Assembly (NCBI RefSeq): GCF_001949145.1
Contig: NW_019091359.1
Span: 94,713 to 158,712 of the forward strand
Reading direction: 5' to 3'
DNA from: Acanthaster planci
Lineage: Eukaryota; Echinodermata; Asteroidea; Valvatida; Acanthasteridae
Length of the DNA stretch: 64,000 nt
The notes beneath the pieces were generated by a model. That model searched no databases. It was not told the origin of the DNA and worked only from the letters and a program-made list of their open reading frames with translations. Each line of letters opens with the position of its first letter. Position 1 is the stretch's first letter. Position numbers and translations under genes: made by a program. Of the stretch, positions 44,108 through 63,200 are shown piece after piece.

Positions 44108-47100
44108 GTAAAAAGCCCACATAATAAATCAACATGTTCAATTTTTGTTTAATAATTATAATACAAAGTCATCGTGAAAGTGTATATTTGCTGGCATCTG
44201 AGTACACATTACTTCTGGTTCAACAACCAGCACTAAACTTACCCTTTTAGTTGTGAGTGAACACAGTGAAGTGCATAGTCTAGTGGTATTGAGTTGTCTG
44301 TGAGAGCTTATCATTGCTCGATGAAATCCTAGCAGGGCCAAATTGCAACTGTTTGCCCATCTCATATTTAAGTCCCAGTGGCCTCCTTTAATGTTTAATC
44401 AAGTTCCAAGTAATAAATACAGGATATTTCACATTTCTTGTGATTTGCCATGGCTGTGGCTATGGAGAATTTATTTTGAAAGGAAATGAAGTCCAAAGCT
44501 GTAACTGGTCTGAATTCCATTTATGAATACGAATTTACAATGAAAATGGTAGCATTAGAATCAGACAAAGTTTTTAATAGTAAAATGTCTAAGTCCCACC
44601 AAGCACTCACTGTACGTGCATGTTCAGTGTTTGTGCTGGCAAAAAAAGAAAAGCAAACGGGTACCAGAACATGGTCAAATATTAATATCAGAGCCATACT
44701 AATCTGGTTTGTTTTCATCATCTTGTCACATGTCGTGTTTTCATGTTATTTATACCTCATTTATACCATAGAGACTGAAAGAATCATTAAAACTGAGGTG
44801 GATTACAAAGGAAAAACTACGAGAAATTGTTTCAACTTTAATCCTTTCATCCTAAGCCAACTCTCATGTTGATAATCTAAATTTTGGAAAAACTGTTGGC
44901 CAACGCCTTACTAAGGCAAGTCATTGTAAACAAGCTGGGATATTGCTTTGATTTGGAAAGATATCAAATTATGTGTAGAAATACTTTACAAAAGTGCAAA
45001 TTGTACATGGATGCATAAATCTTGTTTGCAGCCGCTTATGAGTGGCATGCGTATTTCTTGTGCGTAAGCTTCAAAAATGAATCTTTGAAGAAAATTGACG
45101 ACATGGTATTGAAACAAGTCACAGTCAAATTGAAGAGGTACAAAACACTGCAAAGTATGATTTGATGTTTGCGCTGAATCTTTAAAATCAGTTTTCTTCA
45201 AGAGCATCAGAACTGTACCAATATAGGAGGTTGAACTTATAAAGCATCACAGTCACAATTTTTGCAAATTTTGAGTGTTTGATTTACACCTGTTTGTTTT
45301 TCCTCGACAAGAAGCAGATCAGTCTGTTCCCACCAAGAGGAGAGATCTGGATAGCAAAGGATTCCGCAATCTGCGACACCAAGTGCAAGATCTGAGCAGA
45401 TTTCAGGAAGATACAGTTGCCTCCATTCTGTTCCGAAGTGTCATATACAATGAAGGTTAGAGCAGATACGTGTGGTTGATGAGAATTGCAATTGGCTGGC
45501 TTTATTGAACTTATTTATTTCAGCAGAATATCAAATAATTTTGAAATGCCTGCTGTTTTTCATTGTGGATTAGTTTTTTACTGCATTTAACAAAATTGTT
45601 TGTAAGATTTTCAAAATTAGGTTATCCCCTGTGGCATATCGGAAATTATTTTTCACAGCTTTGTGTCAACAATGTCTATTGGGAGTGACTAGGTTGACGA
45701 TATTTATCTATAAATTAAAACAAATACAAGAACAGAGAAAAGGAAGGAATAATAGAATCAGAGAAACAAAATCAAGTGTAGCCCATTGTTGTTTATTAGA
45801 GATGATCAAAAGAGGTTTAACTTCTGGAAAATGCCCTAAAGAGGCAAAACACATATCAAATGGAAAAATACAAGAACTTTATGGTCACAGAATTAATGTG
45901 ACGATGTGCCTGTCTATGTACATTCAAAATTATGTGACCCTTTGTACCTTTTTTTTTTAAAGTTTGAGTTGCAGTTGGAGACTTTGAGTGATGGAGAGTA
46001 CAAATCGAAAGCAGTTTGTGGAAACATCTTTAAAAGAGGCAAACTCTAAACGAGAAGTTTGATTTCACTCAATGTTTCAGTCGGTGTGTGATCTAACCAA
46101 CATCAGCAGAGCTTCAAACCTTAAATTAATAACTCCATTTCTCCTCCTAGAGCCTCATTTGTTTCTTTTCTTTGAGTTTTTCGTCGTTCTTTTCATAACC
46201 TCGCAAATTCAGAGAAGATATTTGTTTTCAGGTCTATGGTAAACTTATTTTCAGCTTTCTTTTTGTAAACTTGTGTTCTGTAACTAGGGGAACTTATTGC
46301 CATAGACAAGCCATACGGTTTGCCATCGCATGGTGGCCCAGGTGTGGTGCACAGCGTCGACTCGCTCCTCCCCCTCCTTGCAAAGAAGCTCCGCCTTGAA
46401 AAGAGTAACCCCCACTGGAAGCTCTACTTGGTCCACCGGCTGGACAAAGAGACCACGGGTGTCATGCTGCTGGCCAAGACCGAGGACATGGCCCAGCGGC
46501 TGCATCACATGTTCGTCCGGCACCAGGTGGGCAAGAAGTACTGGCTGGTGACCGTCGGGGTGCCGGACCCCCAGGAGGGAGTCATCGACATGCCCATGGT
46601 GGAGAGGGAGGTTGCTGGAAAGCACAGGATGGGCATCAGGCCAGACATTGGAGCCGTCTACAAGAACCTGGGCAGGCTGGGCCGAGGGGAGGGTACGAGG
46701 GCAGTGACGAACTTCCGAGTCATAAATGAAAATGACCATGCTGCACTCGTGGAGGTTCGGCCAGAAACAGGTGAGACTTTATTACTTGTATTTGTTCACG
46801 GTATCCCTGGAGCGGTGAGCTGAACATCTGCTTATCGTCCTACTGACATAACCTAAGTAGATGGAGCATCATATTTATTCCGTTGTTGGCAGGCATGTCA
46901 CAATTCATCAATGTATTGTTTACCATGAGGTGAGCATACCATGCTAACTGCATCCCAATACAGAAATCTGGATTGTGATATCCGGCTCTGAACCAACTTC
47001 AGAGAAGAGACAAATTATTTCTAGTAACAGAACTCTGAATTTGTGGGCTATGTATCTTGTAGTCGTGAACAAAACTTACGTCCAAAATTTAAATGAGAGC

Positions 47101-48582
47101 AATTCCTACTCGTAGCAAACTGAGGTGTTTTGGGGTTGCCCGAGAATTGCCCCATATATGATTTCAAGGCTACTCTGAAAAACCTGACCTAATACCATTT
47201 GTGAATAGTGGGCAATTTCAGGGGGGGGGCTTTCATCTGTTAACAGCCCTGAATACTGACCTAAGACTAGTCTAGACAATGATACGGTTTTTTTTTTGGC
47301 ATATTTTACCATCACTGCACTCTCCTTTTCATTTCCTACAAGGCGTCAAGCATCAGATCCGAGTCCACATGGCCCTAGGCATGGATTGTCCAGTGCTAGG
47401 GGATCACAAATACTCCCACCACAGTAAACTGGCTCCGCAGGTAAATTGCTTAATCTTTTCCGAGCTGAAAGGACCACATTTATGCATGTTGCGATTGTGG
47501 CGGACTAAAGACTTGCTGAAGTGTTATCGTCAGGTCTAAACATTAATTTGTGTTACACAAGACCTCAATCACTTAAAGAAAAGGGGACACAGTGTAAGTC
47601 AGGAATATGCTGTTAACTCAGCGTGGTTTACCGGAAAAAACTGTCTGAAGGGGGCGTAACATGCAGCTACGTCCATAGGCATTTCTCTTGTTTCACTCTG
47701 TGGCCAAAGCAGAAAGTTCACTCAGTAGTGGCACCATCTTTTGCATCAAAATGCACAATATGGCCGTTTCACAGTAGTGCGCCACCAAGAGTTTGCAACG
47801 TGTTGGCCAATCACAGTGAGCGAAATTTGTCGACCCAATGTGCGTTTGGAAAGGGTCGACAAATTTCGCGTGTTATGATTGGCCACCGTGTTGCAAACTC
47901 TTGGTGGCGCACTATTGTGAACCGCCCGTATTGCCCTCGTAAGTGTTGAAAATGGAAGTGATGGTGCATTGGGAGCAGCGGAGCAGTGTTTAATTTAATT
48001 GCTTGATGAGATTTGTATTGAGAATTATTTTTTGTTTTGGTACTGATAGCCAGCCGTTGGTATGAAAAAAAGTGTGAATGTGACAAAAACAAAGGTCTGG
48101 GAAAGGTTTACAAAGAAATTTTTGAGCAGTCCCGAAAACAGTAAATGAGGGCCAGCCTGCTGGATAATCTGTTCATATTTTCTGTTACCATCATTTTACA
48201 TGCTTACTCATCCTCCCTGAAAGTTACATGTACATGGTAAGGATAAGCAGGTTGTTCTAGGCGTGGGGGTGGACAGTTTTATAGGGGACTTTTTGTTCAT
48301 GGAATTGAACAAAAGTCTTCTCGTTTCTTTTTTAAGTCTTCAAGTTCTTCTTAAAACACTCATTCTTGAGAAATCTTCTTCTCCCCCTTCCAGCGGCTAC
48401 CAATGGCCATTCTCCACCAGCTTGGCATCCGGCAAGCTAAGGCACGCACCGTACCCATGCACCTCCATGCCAGAGAGATCAAGCTCCCAGAATTCCTCAA
48501 TGGCAAAAACCTTTACATCGCCACCAGGGTGCCCAGGTTCTTCCAGCAAAACATGAAGCGGCTGAAACTCAAAGTGCCATAA
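43543..48582 (+). CDS. RPUSD4: Mitochondrial pseudouridine synthase RPUSD4, complete 5-exon gene
   Basis: Exons 43543-44107, 45312-45455, 46288-46770, 47343-47440, 48394-48582 join to 1479 nt, 492 aa. The family is RluA-type; human RPUSD4 isomerises uridine in mitochondrial 16S rRNA and mt-tRNA (known). Visible: an Arg-rich N-terminus without acidic residues ([18 protein letters not shown]...), fitting a mitochondrial presequence; a long polar insert (about 60-190); [15 protein letters not shown]; the catalytic motif HRLDKETTG with Asp289; [10 protein letters not shown]; and, in exons 4-5, [25 protein letters not shown] and PMHLHAREI. It is longer than human RPUSD4 (377 aa) mainly at the N-terminus. 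The pattern fits RPUSD4 better than RPUSD3 because the catalytic Asp is intact. Its head-to-head neighbour is DRG1. Confidence 0.95.
45312..45455 (+). CDS. RPUSD4: RPUSD4 exon 2: N-terminal helix of the synthase
   Basis: Reads [20 protein letters not shown] then FRSVIYNE, matching the segment just before the first conserved strand of RluA enzymes. Confidence 0.9.
46288..46770 (+). CDS. RPUSD4: RPUSD4 exon 3: catalytic core
   Basis: Contains [38 protein letters not shown] with the catalytic Asp, [17 protein letters not shown] and IDMPMVERE. Confidence 0.97.
47343..47440 (+). CDS. RPUSD4: RPUSD4 exon 4: [10 protein letters not shown] substrate-binding motif
   Basis: Reads [20 protein letters not shown] then [13 protein letters not shown], the G-(R/K)-x-HQ(I/L)R-H motif conserved in RluA enzymes. 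Confidence 0.97.
47757..47932. repeat. Foldback MITE, family C, copy 2, in RPUSD4 intron 4
   Basis: Arms of about 75 bp in inverted orientation (agagtttgcaacgtgttggc against its reverse), with a central cgtttggaaagggtcgac. Matches the element at 5309-5486. Confidence 0.88.
48394..48582 (+). CDS. RPUSD4: RPUSD4 exon 5: C-terminus and stop
   Basis: Reads [20 protein letters not shown], then [14 protein letters not shown] and [17 protein letters not shown] before TAA, as in vertebrate RPUSD4. Confidence 0.96.
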   Translation, partial: RLPMAILHQLGIRQAKARTVPMHLHAREIKLPEFLNGKNLYIATRVPRFFQQNMKRLKLKVP

Positions 48583-51500
48583 ACCTTCAAAAAAAATGGT
48601 TGACCGTGGAGGTCACGCTTCACTTGCACGCCAGGAATAGTGGTTGTAGAATGTGATGTTCAAAGTTCACTCCCAATGAAAACCATGAGTACTGTCTCTC
48701 CTGGTAATTTAGAGCCCACAACTCCGGTAATATCTCCATTGGAATGCCTTACCCTTGACTCGCAGCAGGTTTAATATTTCTGTGGCTTGGAGATATATAT
48801 AAGGTGGGTTTGATCAGCTTTGACAAGTTACACAGGTTCAACCTCGTCCCCGCCGTCTTGCCTGTTTGACATAGCACACACGACCATCCTCAGGTAGGGG
48901 CTGCCCCAACGAAGCTAATTAACAACACTAATTGCTGTGCGCTATCAACCAGTTAGTGTTAATGTAATTGGGACTGTGCTGTCAACCCAAGAGGACAGCC
49001 TGTCAAGGTCACATTGCTTGATATTGTGCACACGTGTGAAAGGAGCAGAGGGCACCTGACCAGTTTTTAACAGAATGTGCACAACCATTATTGCTGTAAC
49101 AGTGGTGTTTATGGCTTGGGGTGGTTCTGAATGAAGTCTGTAATACTTGTAACTGGACAGGCAGGAGGGGTTCGTGACTGGATGCATATGCCTATTATGA
49201 AATTGGCATTTACTGCTTTTAAACCAAAGGTGAATGATAACTTGAAAAGGATTGATACTAGTTAATTGGTTAATTAATCATAGCCAGACAGAGAAAGATA
49301 ATCAAAGCAGTGTGAATAAACACCAATAAATTTGTATGCTGTTATTTTCAAATTTATTTGGTGGGTCCGAATTGGCTACTTGTAATAATTAAAACTCTAC
49401 TGTACAGGAATTAACAAACAATTATGATACAGGTATGTACATGAGAAGTTAGAAGGTACATGTCTGTGTTCTCTCATTCCCAGAAGAGACAAATGTCTTT
49501 TCCATGGATAGGAACGTTCAGAAGGAAATGTTCCTCAAAGAGCATCAAAAATTAGCAGAAAAGAACCACTGCGTAATATTCGCACAAGATGAACGGTGTG
49601 ATAAATTTGTTTTCACTACAGTGAAAAATTTAACTATCTGCTTTCAGAAATAGTGACTTGATTGTTTTCAATGTAAGCTGAGCTTCTCTTTCTTTCATCC
49701 GACCAGTACACATTTCTAGATGACCAACATTCGGCACAGTTCATTCGTGGTGTAACGGTTCGTTTTTTTTAAACATGCTTCCAGATCTTGATTTGGATTC
49801 AATTTTAAAACCAGCATTGTAACAAAAAATTATGAAAATAATTAAAATAGAAAATAGAATTCATTACAAAAGTCTTTTCGCCACGCCAGACATCTCAAAT
49901 TGCACAATCTGTGAGTTAGGGAAACCACACAGGAAACCAGCGATTTCCTTTTAAAGAAAGAAATAACTATAAAAGCCGAGTTGGCGTATTCATTCAAATT
50001 ACTTGATTAACTTGGCAATAAAATCTGGCTAATACAGCATGTTAAAATCTTTGAACGCTTCAGGAGCAAAATGTAGCACATTATTTTCAATTAGGCGCAT
50101 TCAACATATTCATAACACAGTACGGGTCACCACTATGTCTACAGCCCAATAAATATTTAGAAGCATTTGTGCACATTGTATTTCATTTAGGATGAAATAT
50201 TTACGGTTGTGCTTCTTTTAAGACGTCTACCAAATTCTGCCAAATGATACTGAATTCGCAGGAACAGTTTCAACAAGTTTTAACTGTTTGACCCTGAAAG
50301 GCATCTAATTGTCCTTTGTGTGCACTGCAGTGTTGGCTAATATCATTTTGAAATCAACAGTTTACACCTACACTGCACATTGAAACAATTCACGGTTTGA
50401 TCCATACACTGCCATACAGAAATGTGTGCATTTTGAATTTATAAAATTTCCGATATTTTAATTCCACTCAATGAATAATTTTCGTTAATATCCCAATTGC
50501 TACGCAGATGTTTTTTGTTTGAGTTGTTAATTTGAATTTGGGATATTTCAGATTCCCAGGGCAAGTTAGATATTTTAAAATTGCAAATATGCAGAACCAA
50601 AATGTTGAACATATATGTGCATGCACTCTGTTACGACTGTTAATTGAAAAAGCAAGGGCAACACGGAGAATGTTTTCCTGTGAGCATCGTGCCGTTCAAA
50701 CTAAACTTCACCGATTCAAAAAAACTTGCACGAATGCAGAAACTTAGATTGGCAGGTCAAGAAAACTCAAAAACTCATTTGGCAGAACTTGATAATGCAT
50801 CGCACCCCTTCCTTATTTTTGCAAAAGTCTTTGATCTTTCCACGCCTCATTTGCACTGAAATAAATTAGAAAGACTGAAATTTGGAATTATTAAAATGAA
50901 CATTTCCAACACTCTGCAGCAATTATTATTTAAAGTGCACACACTCTTGTCAACATTTTCATTTGTTTGATGCAGAATAAAGGAAGTCAAGATGAAAATG
51001 GTCTTTGAAAATAATGACAAGTACAAATACATGTTAAGAGCAAACATAATGGAAGACATTACATCAAAATAGAGTATTCATTTAAATTATGAGTCTAAAA
51101 TTTAAGCAAACACATATAAATCAAAGGGCTACCTCAAACTCTCAATTACTGTTAACATAAAAACAAAATATCAAATTATGCATATATTCGGTTGGACTTG
51201 AAATAAAACAACTGTTTGACAGATTATAAATGTATTATTTACAAATGTCAGTAACTCATAAATTCTACATCTGGGGTAAGAAAAAGAGCAAATCTTGTGA
51301 CGAAAGACAGGCTTTGAGGGCAACAATCTCTTTCTGACATCTCATATAAATATTCTGTAGGAACAGGCAATATTTCCCTTCACATTCATATAAACTTATC
51401 AATGACCTTGGATGCAAGTTAGTTGCATTACTAAACCCAAAGCCCGCACTGCCCACCACAACATGTGCCTCTTTAAGAAGTGCACTATGTGGAGAAGTGC

Positions 51501-52134
51501 ATTTCATGGCAAAGTGGCTTGCTTCAGGACACAATTCCAACAAATCACCCATCCACATTTAAATTAGGTGCATTAACAGAACCAGAAAAAAAGTTACAGG
51601 TCTTTATATCCACGTTAGAGACTTTTAAAAACCACTTATTATTTTCATTATTTCTTATTATTACTTCAATTGAGATTGTCTGTATGCATGTAAAATAGGT
51701 AAATGCTGCAGATGGGTGTGAACAATTGTCTCACTTTTTTGGACAAATCGCAGGAATGGCAAAGCTGCAGGAAATGATATTTGTAAGCAAGGTGAATATT
51801 TACCAGACAACCCCTGCATTTTTAAGCACCTCATGCTTGTGTGCTCACTCATAGGAGCAGACGAACAACTATGCAACCATTTAAACCCTTAAAATGTAGG
51901 TAAGGCTAAAGGTCTCTTCACACTGCCCCAATTCTCCATACTGGGCTTGGGTCAAGACCCATAATTTTTTGACAACCTCATTCAGACTAACAACTTCTGG
52001 TTTCAGCCCTCCACTCCAGTCTGGTTGGGACCAGGCATGAGAGGCTCTACTCGTGCAGACAATGAGACAGGATGGTATTTCAAGAATGCCAGATAAATTG
52101 AGAACAAAACATCTGACGTCATGCAAGTACAGGC
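48583..52134. other. No gene seen; RPUSD4 3'UTR then intergenic DNA
   Basis: The first ~750 nt are probable RPUSD4 3'UTR. The rest is AT-rich with only short open frames. Part may belong to a long LIMK 3'UTR read from the other strand. Confidence 0.45.
49325..49330 (+). terminator. Candidate RPUSD4 poly(A) signal
   Basis: AATAAA about 740 nt after the stop, followed by a T-rich then GT-rich stretch within 40 nt. I found no closer canonical hexamer. Confidence 0.35.
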
Positions 52135-52320
52135 ATGCTCAGTGCTTGCGACAGGCGTGCAATGTTTCCTCGGATCAGCTAATATCCTCATGTTTCACTT
52201 CACACTCACTCCACTGAAAATTGCAAAATGTGGTGCAAAGTCTTGTAAAGACCAGAATTTCCTCGTTTTGGAGGTCAAAGTCCAAGTTGCATGCCTGGCG
52301 TGTGTTGGCACCATTCCTTG
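52135..52320 (+). repeat. Repeat family F, copy 2
   Basis: Second copy of the block at 18590-18760 (gcaatgtttcctcggatcag, caaagtccaagttgcatgcc), in the same orientation. Confidence 0.6.
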
Positions 52321-52574
52321 CTGATAGGATAACCTTGTGCAAGGGCATTGATATTCTTGAATGACCTGTGATTTGGAGCATGCACAGTTGAAAGACCAAA
52401 TGAACTCATTGGAGATAACAGCTGATTTGTGTGGAAACCAGTCTGCCGCTCAGGGAGGGGAGATGGGTAATAGCCTCACGGCGTCGCTTCCAGGTCTTTG
52501 CCGACAAGTCTTTTGAATACTTCACAAATGACTCGAGCAGATTCACAAGACTGTGCTTACATCAGATATGAAAC

Positions 52575-52699
52575 TAAGGCCGTGTCCGAAACGGGCTTCC
52601 AGAGCTACAGCTAGGTCTATTGTCTGCGCGTCTCCACACATTTCCAATGGAGCGAAGACCTAGATCTAGCTCTGGACAACAGATTTGGATGCAGCCTAA
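52575..52699. repeat. Short foldback MITE of about 125 bp
   Basis: The left arm taaggccgtgtccgaaacgg...ccagagctacagctaggtct matches the reverse of the right arm (gacctagatctagctctgg...gatgcagccta). Confidence 0.65.
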
Positions 52700-55187
52700 C
52701 TATGCCTAACATCAATGGAAGAAATAGGCTGGTTCCCTTTGATGTAGAGCATAGTACACATTTTCTAAGTTCCTGACAACGATGATACTAAACTATTCAA
52801 AAACTCTTGGCCAAGAAATTCAACATTGGAAAAATACCCTTGTAATTCACTGTACACATGTTTACATCATGGAAAAGTACAATTTCAAAAACACATGTAG
52901 TAATACAGAAAGTACTTTTTTATGTTCATATTTTCAGCCAAGCGTATTCACACTAGTAAAAAAATAATCCAATTAGCTTCATCTTGCTCAGAGGAAAAGC
53001 TTCCATTTTTGAACATTTTTTTTCCCATTAAGGCAACCAGTATGCATTCATTATTGCTTAAAATTATGAAAACAAACTTATCCTTGATTAAGTGTGTAGC
53101 GTACACAATTTCAACATTGTATCACTTAATTTGGGAGGATGTTGTCTGTTTTGATGTGTCCACTCAAGTACCCCGTACACAAGCCTTTTAACATGGACAA
53201 GAATCAGAAACAAAAACCTCTTTGAATATGACAAAAATAATCATGGAATATATCAACTTTCCGCTCTCTTTCCTGTAGAAAAATACGGTAAAAAACTTCC
53301 AATAAATTCTGAAAAAACATGAGGGATCTGATTCTAACATTGCCTACCCTTCTCGTCAAAAATGTTAGGTCAAAAAGAGCCGGAAACTTGACAATGGCAC
53401 TTCCATGAAGAACCGAGAGTAAGCCATTTTGACTGACTGGCGAGTGTTAACTTTTTTTGTTTAGCATATACAATAAAAACTGTACAGTGTGACCACAGTT
53501 AGTTCATTCTGTGCCTCCAGTATATACAAGGTTACGGGGATGATCAAGAGTGGTCAACCTTTGGCATAATGAATTAAAAGTAGATAAATATTCATAAACT
53601 TCGATTATAAATATTCATTTGTGTGCTTTGTAAGTGTTCACAAGTATGCTGAGAATATCACATATGAAAAATCATGCTATGCAATTCTCAGTTGAAAAAA
53701 ATTACAGATCTTTTGCAAGGTAGCCATCTTTGATCTGTTTGTTTCTATTCCAAAGGGATGTGAATTAACAGTTTTTTCAATTTGTTATTCAATGGAAATA
53801 CATCCAATGCGGCTGAATGCATGCACAGGGTCTACATGCATGCTGAGAGGGAACAAACAGGGAATGGTTTCGCTCTGTGGATGAAACTCACAAAATGCAG
53901 CTGCACTGATCGAGTGGAAAAAATCACCTTGATTGCAATTTCCAAATTCACAACGTCTGTAATTCTGCCAACCTTTGCAAGATGTGGGAGAGTATTACCA
54001 AAACACTGTTGACCTCTACAGGTCCACCATAAAGCCCAGTTTCACTGCCTTTGTAATGACATCAACCAGCTCAACGCCATGCCAGGGTCCCCTATCTCTA
54101 ACACCCAGGGGCAAAACGTCAAGATAGGTTCAACTGCTATTGCGTCGACATCTACGGGTAGATCATGAAGCCGAGCCTGTCTCTCTACAGCCTTGCGGTT
54201 TAGATCAACAAGCAAGACGCTACAGTCCGGTCGACGAACTACGGGTATAAATTGATAAACTGATTTCTACTGCCTTGCCGATGGCGCCCATTGATAAAAT
54301 GAAGCTGGGCTGTAAATTATACACAGAGAAGTCTACTTCTGAGCTGTTCACTCACAAGATGATCAGCAAGATGATTGAATGGAGATAAGGCTCAGGTGCA
54401 CGTCAAAGGAGTCTAGAGAGGCTGAAGTGACGCACTACCTGTGCTCTCTGAGCGCAATGCCCACTATTTAATGATGAGCTTGACTTGTATAAGCATCAAT
54501 GTATCGTGCTGTGAACAAGAATCCAGGGTTTGAGCGTTTACATCACGGAGAGCAAGAAGTGGTGAAGATATATTCGATAAGATTGAGCTAAGTAGGATTG
54601 GCTAGAGGTATTCAAGGGCCTTTCATCGAGTAATAAGAGTAATTCCAAGTGATAAAATCTACACACTGAACATCCCCATGTCAAGAGAAAACCTGCCGGT
54701 AGATACAGGATCGTGTCACTGCACATATGTACGTAAGAGGCTGATATCTGAATAGCATGCATGGGATATATGAACATTATCTCCCAGTTGATACGGGAGT
54801 CTGATGTGTGAGGTCGGGCTGACCACTACCCAGACCCTTGCAAACTGGAAGATGCTTGGCAGAGCTGCGAATGTCCAACCACCCTTCAGTAGTGCGCCGA
54901 GATCTGCCGATGACTGAATTGCGGAAAGAGTGTACGATGCCAAGCCCTACTGCTAGCAAAGCTCCACAGCTGTTTGACAAATTTTGGGTGGCTCTCACCG
55001 ATAATGAGATAAAGCGCAGAACCTTTCGCTGTATTTAATGAGGAGTCCTTCCACCTTGATTCACCTGTACTTGCATCATAAGGATGCTGAGCTCTACTGC
55101 CCATTAACCTCCACCTCAGGGAGATGATACTCAACAGGTCCTGTCAGCCAAACACCATTGCTGAGGCGACTGCATCTTCAGTCTGCT
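52700..55187. other. No gene seen; probable LIMK 3'UTR and flank
   Basis: Lies directly 3' of the LIMK stop on the minus strand. Short open frames only. The first ~1 kb next to the stop (54000-55187) is less AT-rich than the rest, but no protein motif was recognised. Confidence 0.45.
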
Positions 55188-60208
<5,021 letters not shown>

Positions 60209-63200
60209 CTAGAGAAACCGAAAGAAGGAACATGGGTAAAGAATGCTGTCGGGCAGATACCTTGATCCATCAATTGTCCCTTTTGGCATCGACACTGATT
60301 AACTGAGTGGATGATTTGTTTTCATATGCAAAGTGTATCAAAATATTGGCCTGCCACCTGAATGTCATGTTATTTCCAGCGGCAGCAAGTATGTTTGTCT
60401 TTGTGTTTGCCCTGCTACCGTCAAACAGCTTTGTACACGGACCTTCATTTTTTCCCCCCACGAGAATTTTTTGGGCACATGCTCTAGTGCCTTCCGAAGG
60501 AAAGCATTCTTTTTCATACAGTGGTTTATGATTGATCTCAAAGAAAAAAAATAATCATTACAGTAAGCAATCAAATGAACAAAGGAATCATTGTGGCTTT
60601 GATAAAGAAGGAAAAACAACTTCGTACTTGACTAGCTGCTCCTTACAACCATTTACGTACACACCTCCATTTTTCCTGTTCAAATTTGATCACACAGTGA
60701 AAGAGGGCTGACTGTCAAGCTTTCAAAACAGCATACCAGTGCAAGTTGTCAACAATGGAAAACTTCAACGATTTTTTGGCGGGGGGCAACAACGTGTCAT
60801 CGATTTAAATCTACATGTATTTCAACGTTTGCAATTTGGTCAACCCTGGCTGAGGGCCGACTGATAACGATGAACCTATCTTTCTTCAAACATCCTTAAG
60901 AAGCCGTTCCATCAACTACCACCGTGTTTGACACACCAACTGCCCATGTGATGATCCCACGAGGCCCAACCAATTCTAACAGCTGAATCATGGGACAGTT
61001 CGCTGCATCACTGGCCCAATTTGGGAGGCCCAAAAAAATATCCCTAGATCTGAATCCGTGGGGGCTACAGATATATTGGTGGGTCTTTTGCAGTCACATA
61101 CAAGGCAGAACTTTCGACAAGTTTATTTTGACAAGAGCCTTCTTAACATTTCCCACATAAATCACTTTTATTTATCCACCTGTGCTGAGCCCAACCCTAT
61201 CCCCCAAAAAGGAATGTTAGCCATTACTTGACATTATTTGAGAAAATCAAAACCAATTTTTGATTTGATACAACAAATTCTAAAAATACCACAAACTAGA
61301 AAAGACACAAACTCATGGAAATTTCAAAATCAAACTTTTACCCTCTAGTAGCTGTGCCAACCTTTAACATTGTTCAAATGACTTCAATGAGAGCAGATTT
61401 TTCGAGGGCCTTATTTTTCAGTTCAACACGTGAAAGGCATGACATTTTTGGGGGGTAATTGTGTTCCTTACCATTATTAACTATACATCAAGACGATCTA
61501 AGGATCTAAGGATGGTTTTTCTTGTAATCCCAGCCGACACAACACAAATAGACACAGTTGTACCAAACGATTAGAAGAACATTTTTCATCACAGCTCGGG
61601 CATGTCACATGTCGGGGATAGAGTCGAGATTCATCACCCTACTTTACCCACGATCTGGAGCTTCTGTCACACATATAGGCCACATCGCTCACTCAGTCAT
61701 GCCCGCGGGTCTTGGTAACACAGACAAAAATGTTGACATTTTCAAACTGGCCTTGACGGAATGGTTCCTGCCCAGCATGCCTGTGACATCAGTTACCATG
61801 TAAAGGCTGTACAATAGTTCAAGGGGAATATGGCTTGCCGAGGTCATGTACATTTGTACAAAAGACCTGAAAAACATTCCAAGAGGTACAATGGTTGATT
61901 GGAAGCCATTTCAAACCCAACTCTAAATGCAATGTTTGCTGCCTTGACATCAGTAAACATAGGAAAAAGATGACCTCTATTCAACATGTGCAGCACGATC
62001 CTGACACACAGTTGTGGGAGTGACTTCAATGTGACACGATTTTTATAATCATCATCCAAACTTTAAAATTTAGATCTCACGATTAACTCTACTTTAAATT
62101 ATGCACAAACAAAGCGTAACTGAGGCACCTGACGTCTTGACTGTCTCACTGTATCTGGAACTTTAATTTATGCAAAATGACTGGCATTTGTTTGGCATGA
62201 AGTTTTCAACGCATCCTGGTAAAGATTTTTGCTTGCTATGGGAATCGTGTACAACTGGCATGGTACATATGTATGCATGCGTTTTACCCAGTTTCACAGG
62301 ATAATGAAATGACCTTTTGTGCAAACATGTCTTCAAATTCTACCTTATGAAGAAATGGAACATTCCTCTCTTACAAAGTTACAAGAAGCACACCCTTTCG
62401 GAGGATGTTTTCAACTTTGAGCTGACCTTGACACTTAGGTCATCAACATGAAAAGTCGCATTAATTTAAGACACTAAAAAAAAATCATAACAAATGACAA
62501 CAAGAAATCAGGAAACGACAGCACGTGAACCATAACTTGTACATCAAAACTTATATTGGAGAAATGAACAAGGAGCTCTTGCTAGTATGCAAACCATGTA
62601 TTCCAATGACAATTTGTTCTGTGTCCACATTTCTTCACACGGTCGCACTTTAATTGCTATATATTTTACCACTCAGGGAAGGGCACTGTATTCCCAATGC
62701 ACTTCCCACTGTAACACTCTCCCGTGGACTGAGTACAGGCATTTACCGCCGAGGGCATTAGACCAAGCCCTGAGGACAGGGAAATATCCCTTATCCGCCC
62801 CGAGCTGAAGTGCTCCCTCAATTCAAATTCAATTCAATCGACATTTATTCAAATTGAATGCGTGTTTACAATTAATCATGGATAAAGAAAACAATACGGA
62901 GAGTAGTAACTTGGATGACATTTGCACTATCTAGGTATAATCAAACGCCAATGGAACATACTAAAATGCCTTGAAAACAGACAGACAACCAGACAACATA
63001 TCGCAGGGCTAACAAACAGACAAGAAACGAAAAGATGACAGACGGAAAATGACGGACGGAAGTAATTTATACAAGGCTATAATGTGCACAATAAAATAGA
63101 AAATAAAGTATATAAGAGTTATGGAATTGAGAGGGAAATTATGCTAAATAACTTGAGAGAAAATCACCACCAGCAAAGATGAGGTAGGCTGGTGGGAAGT

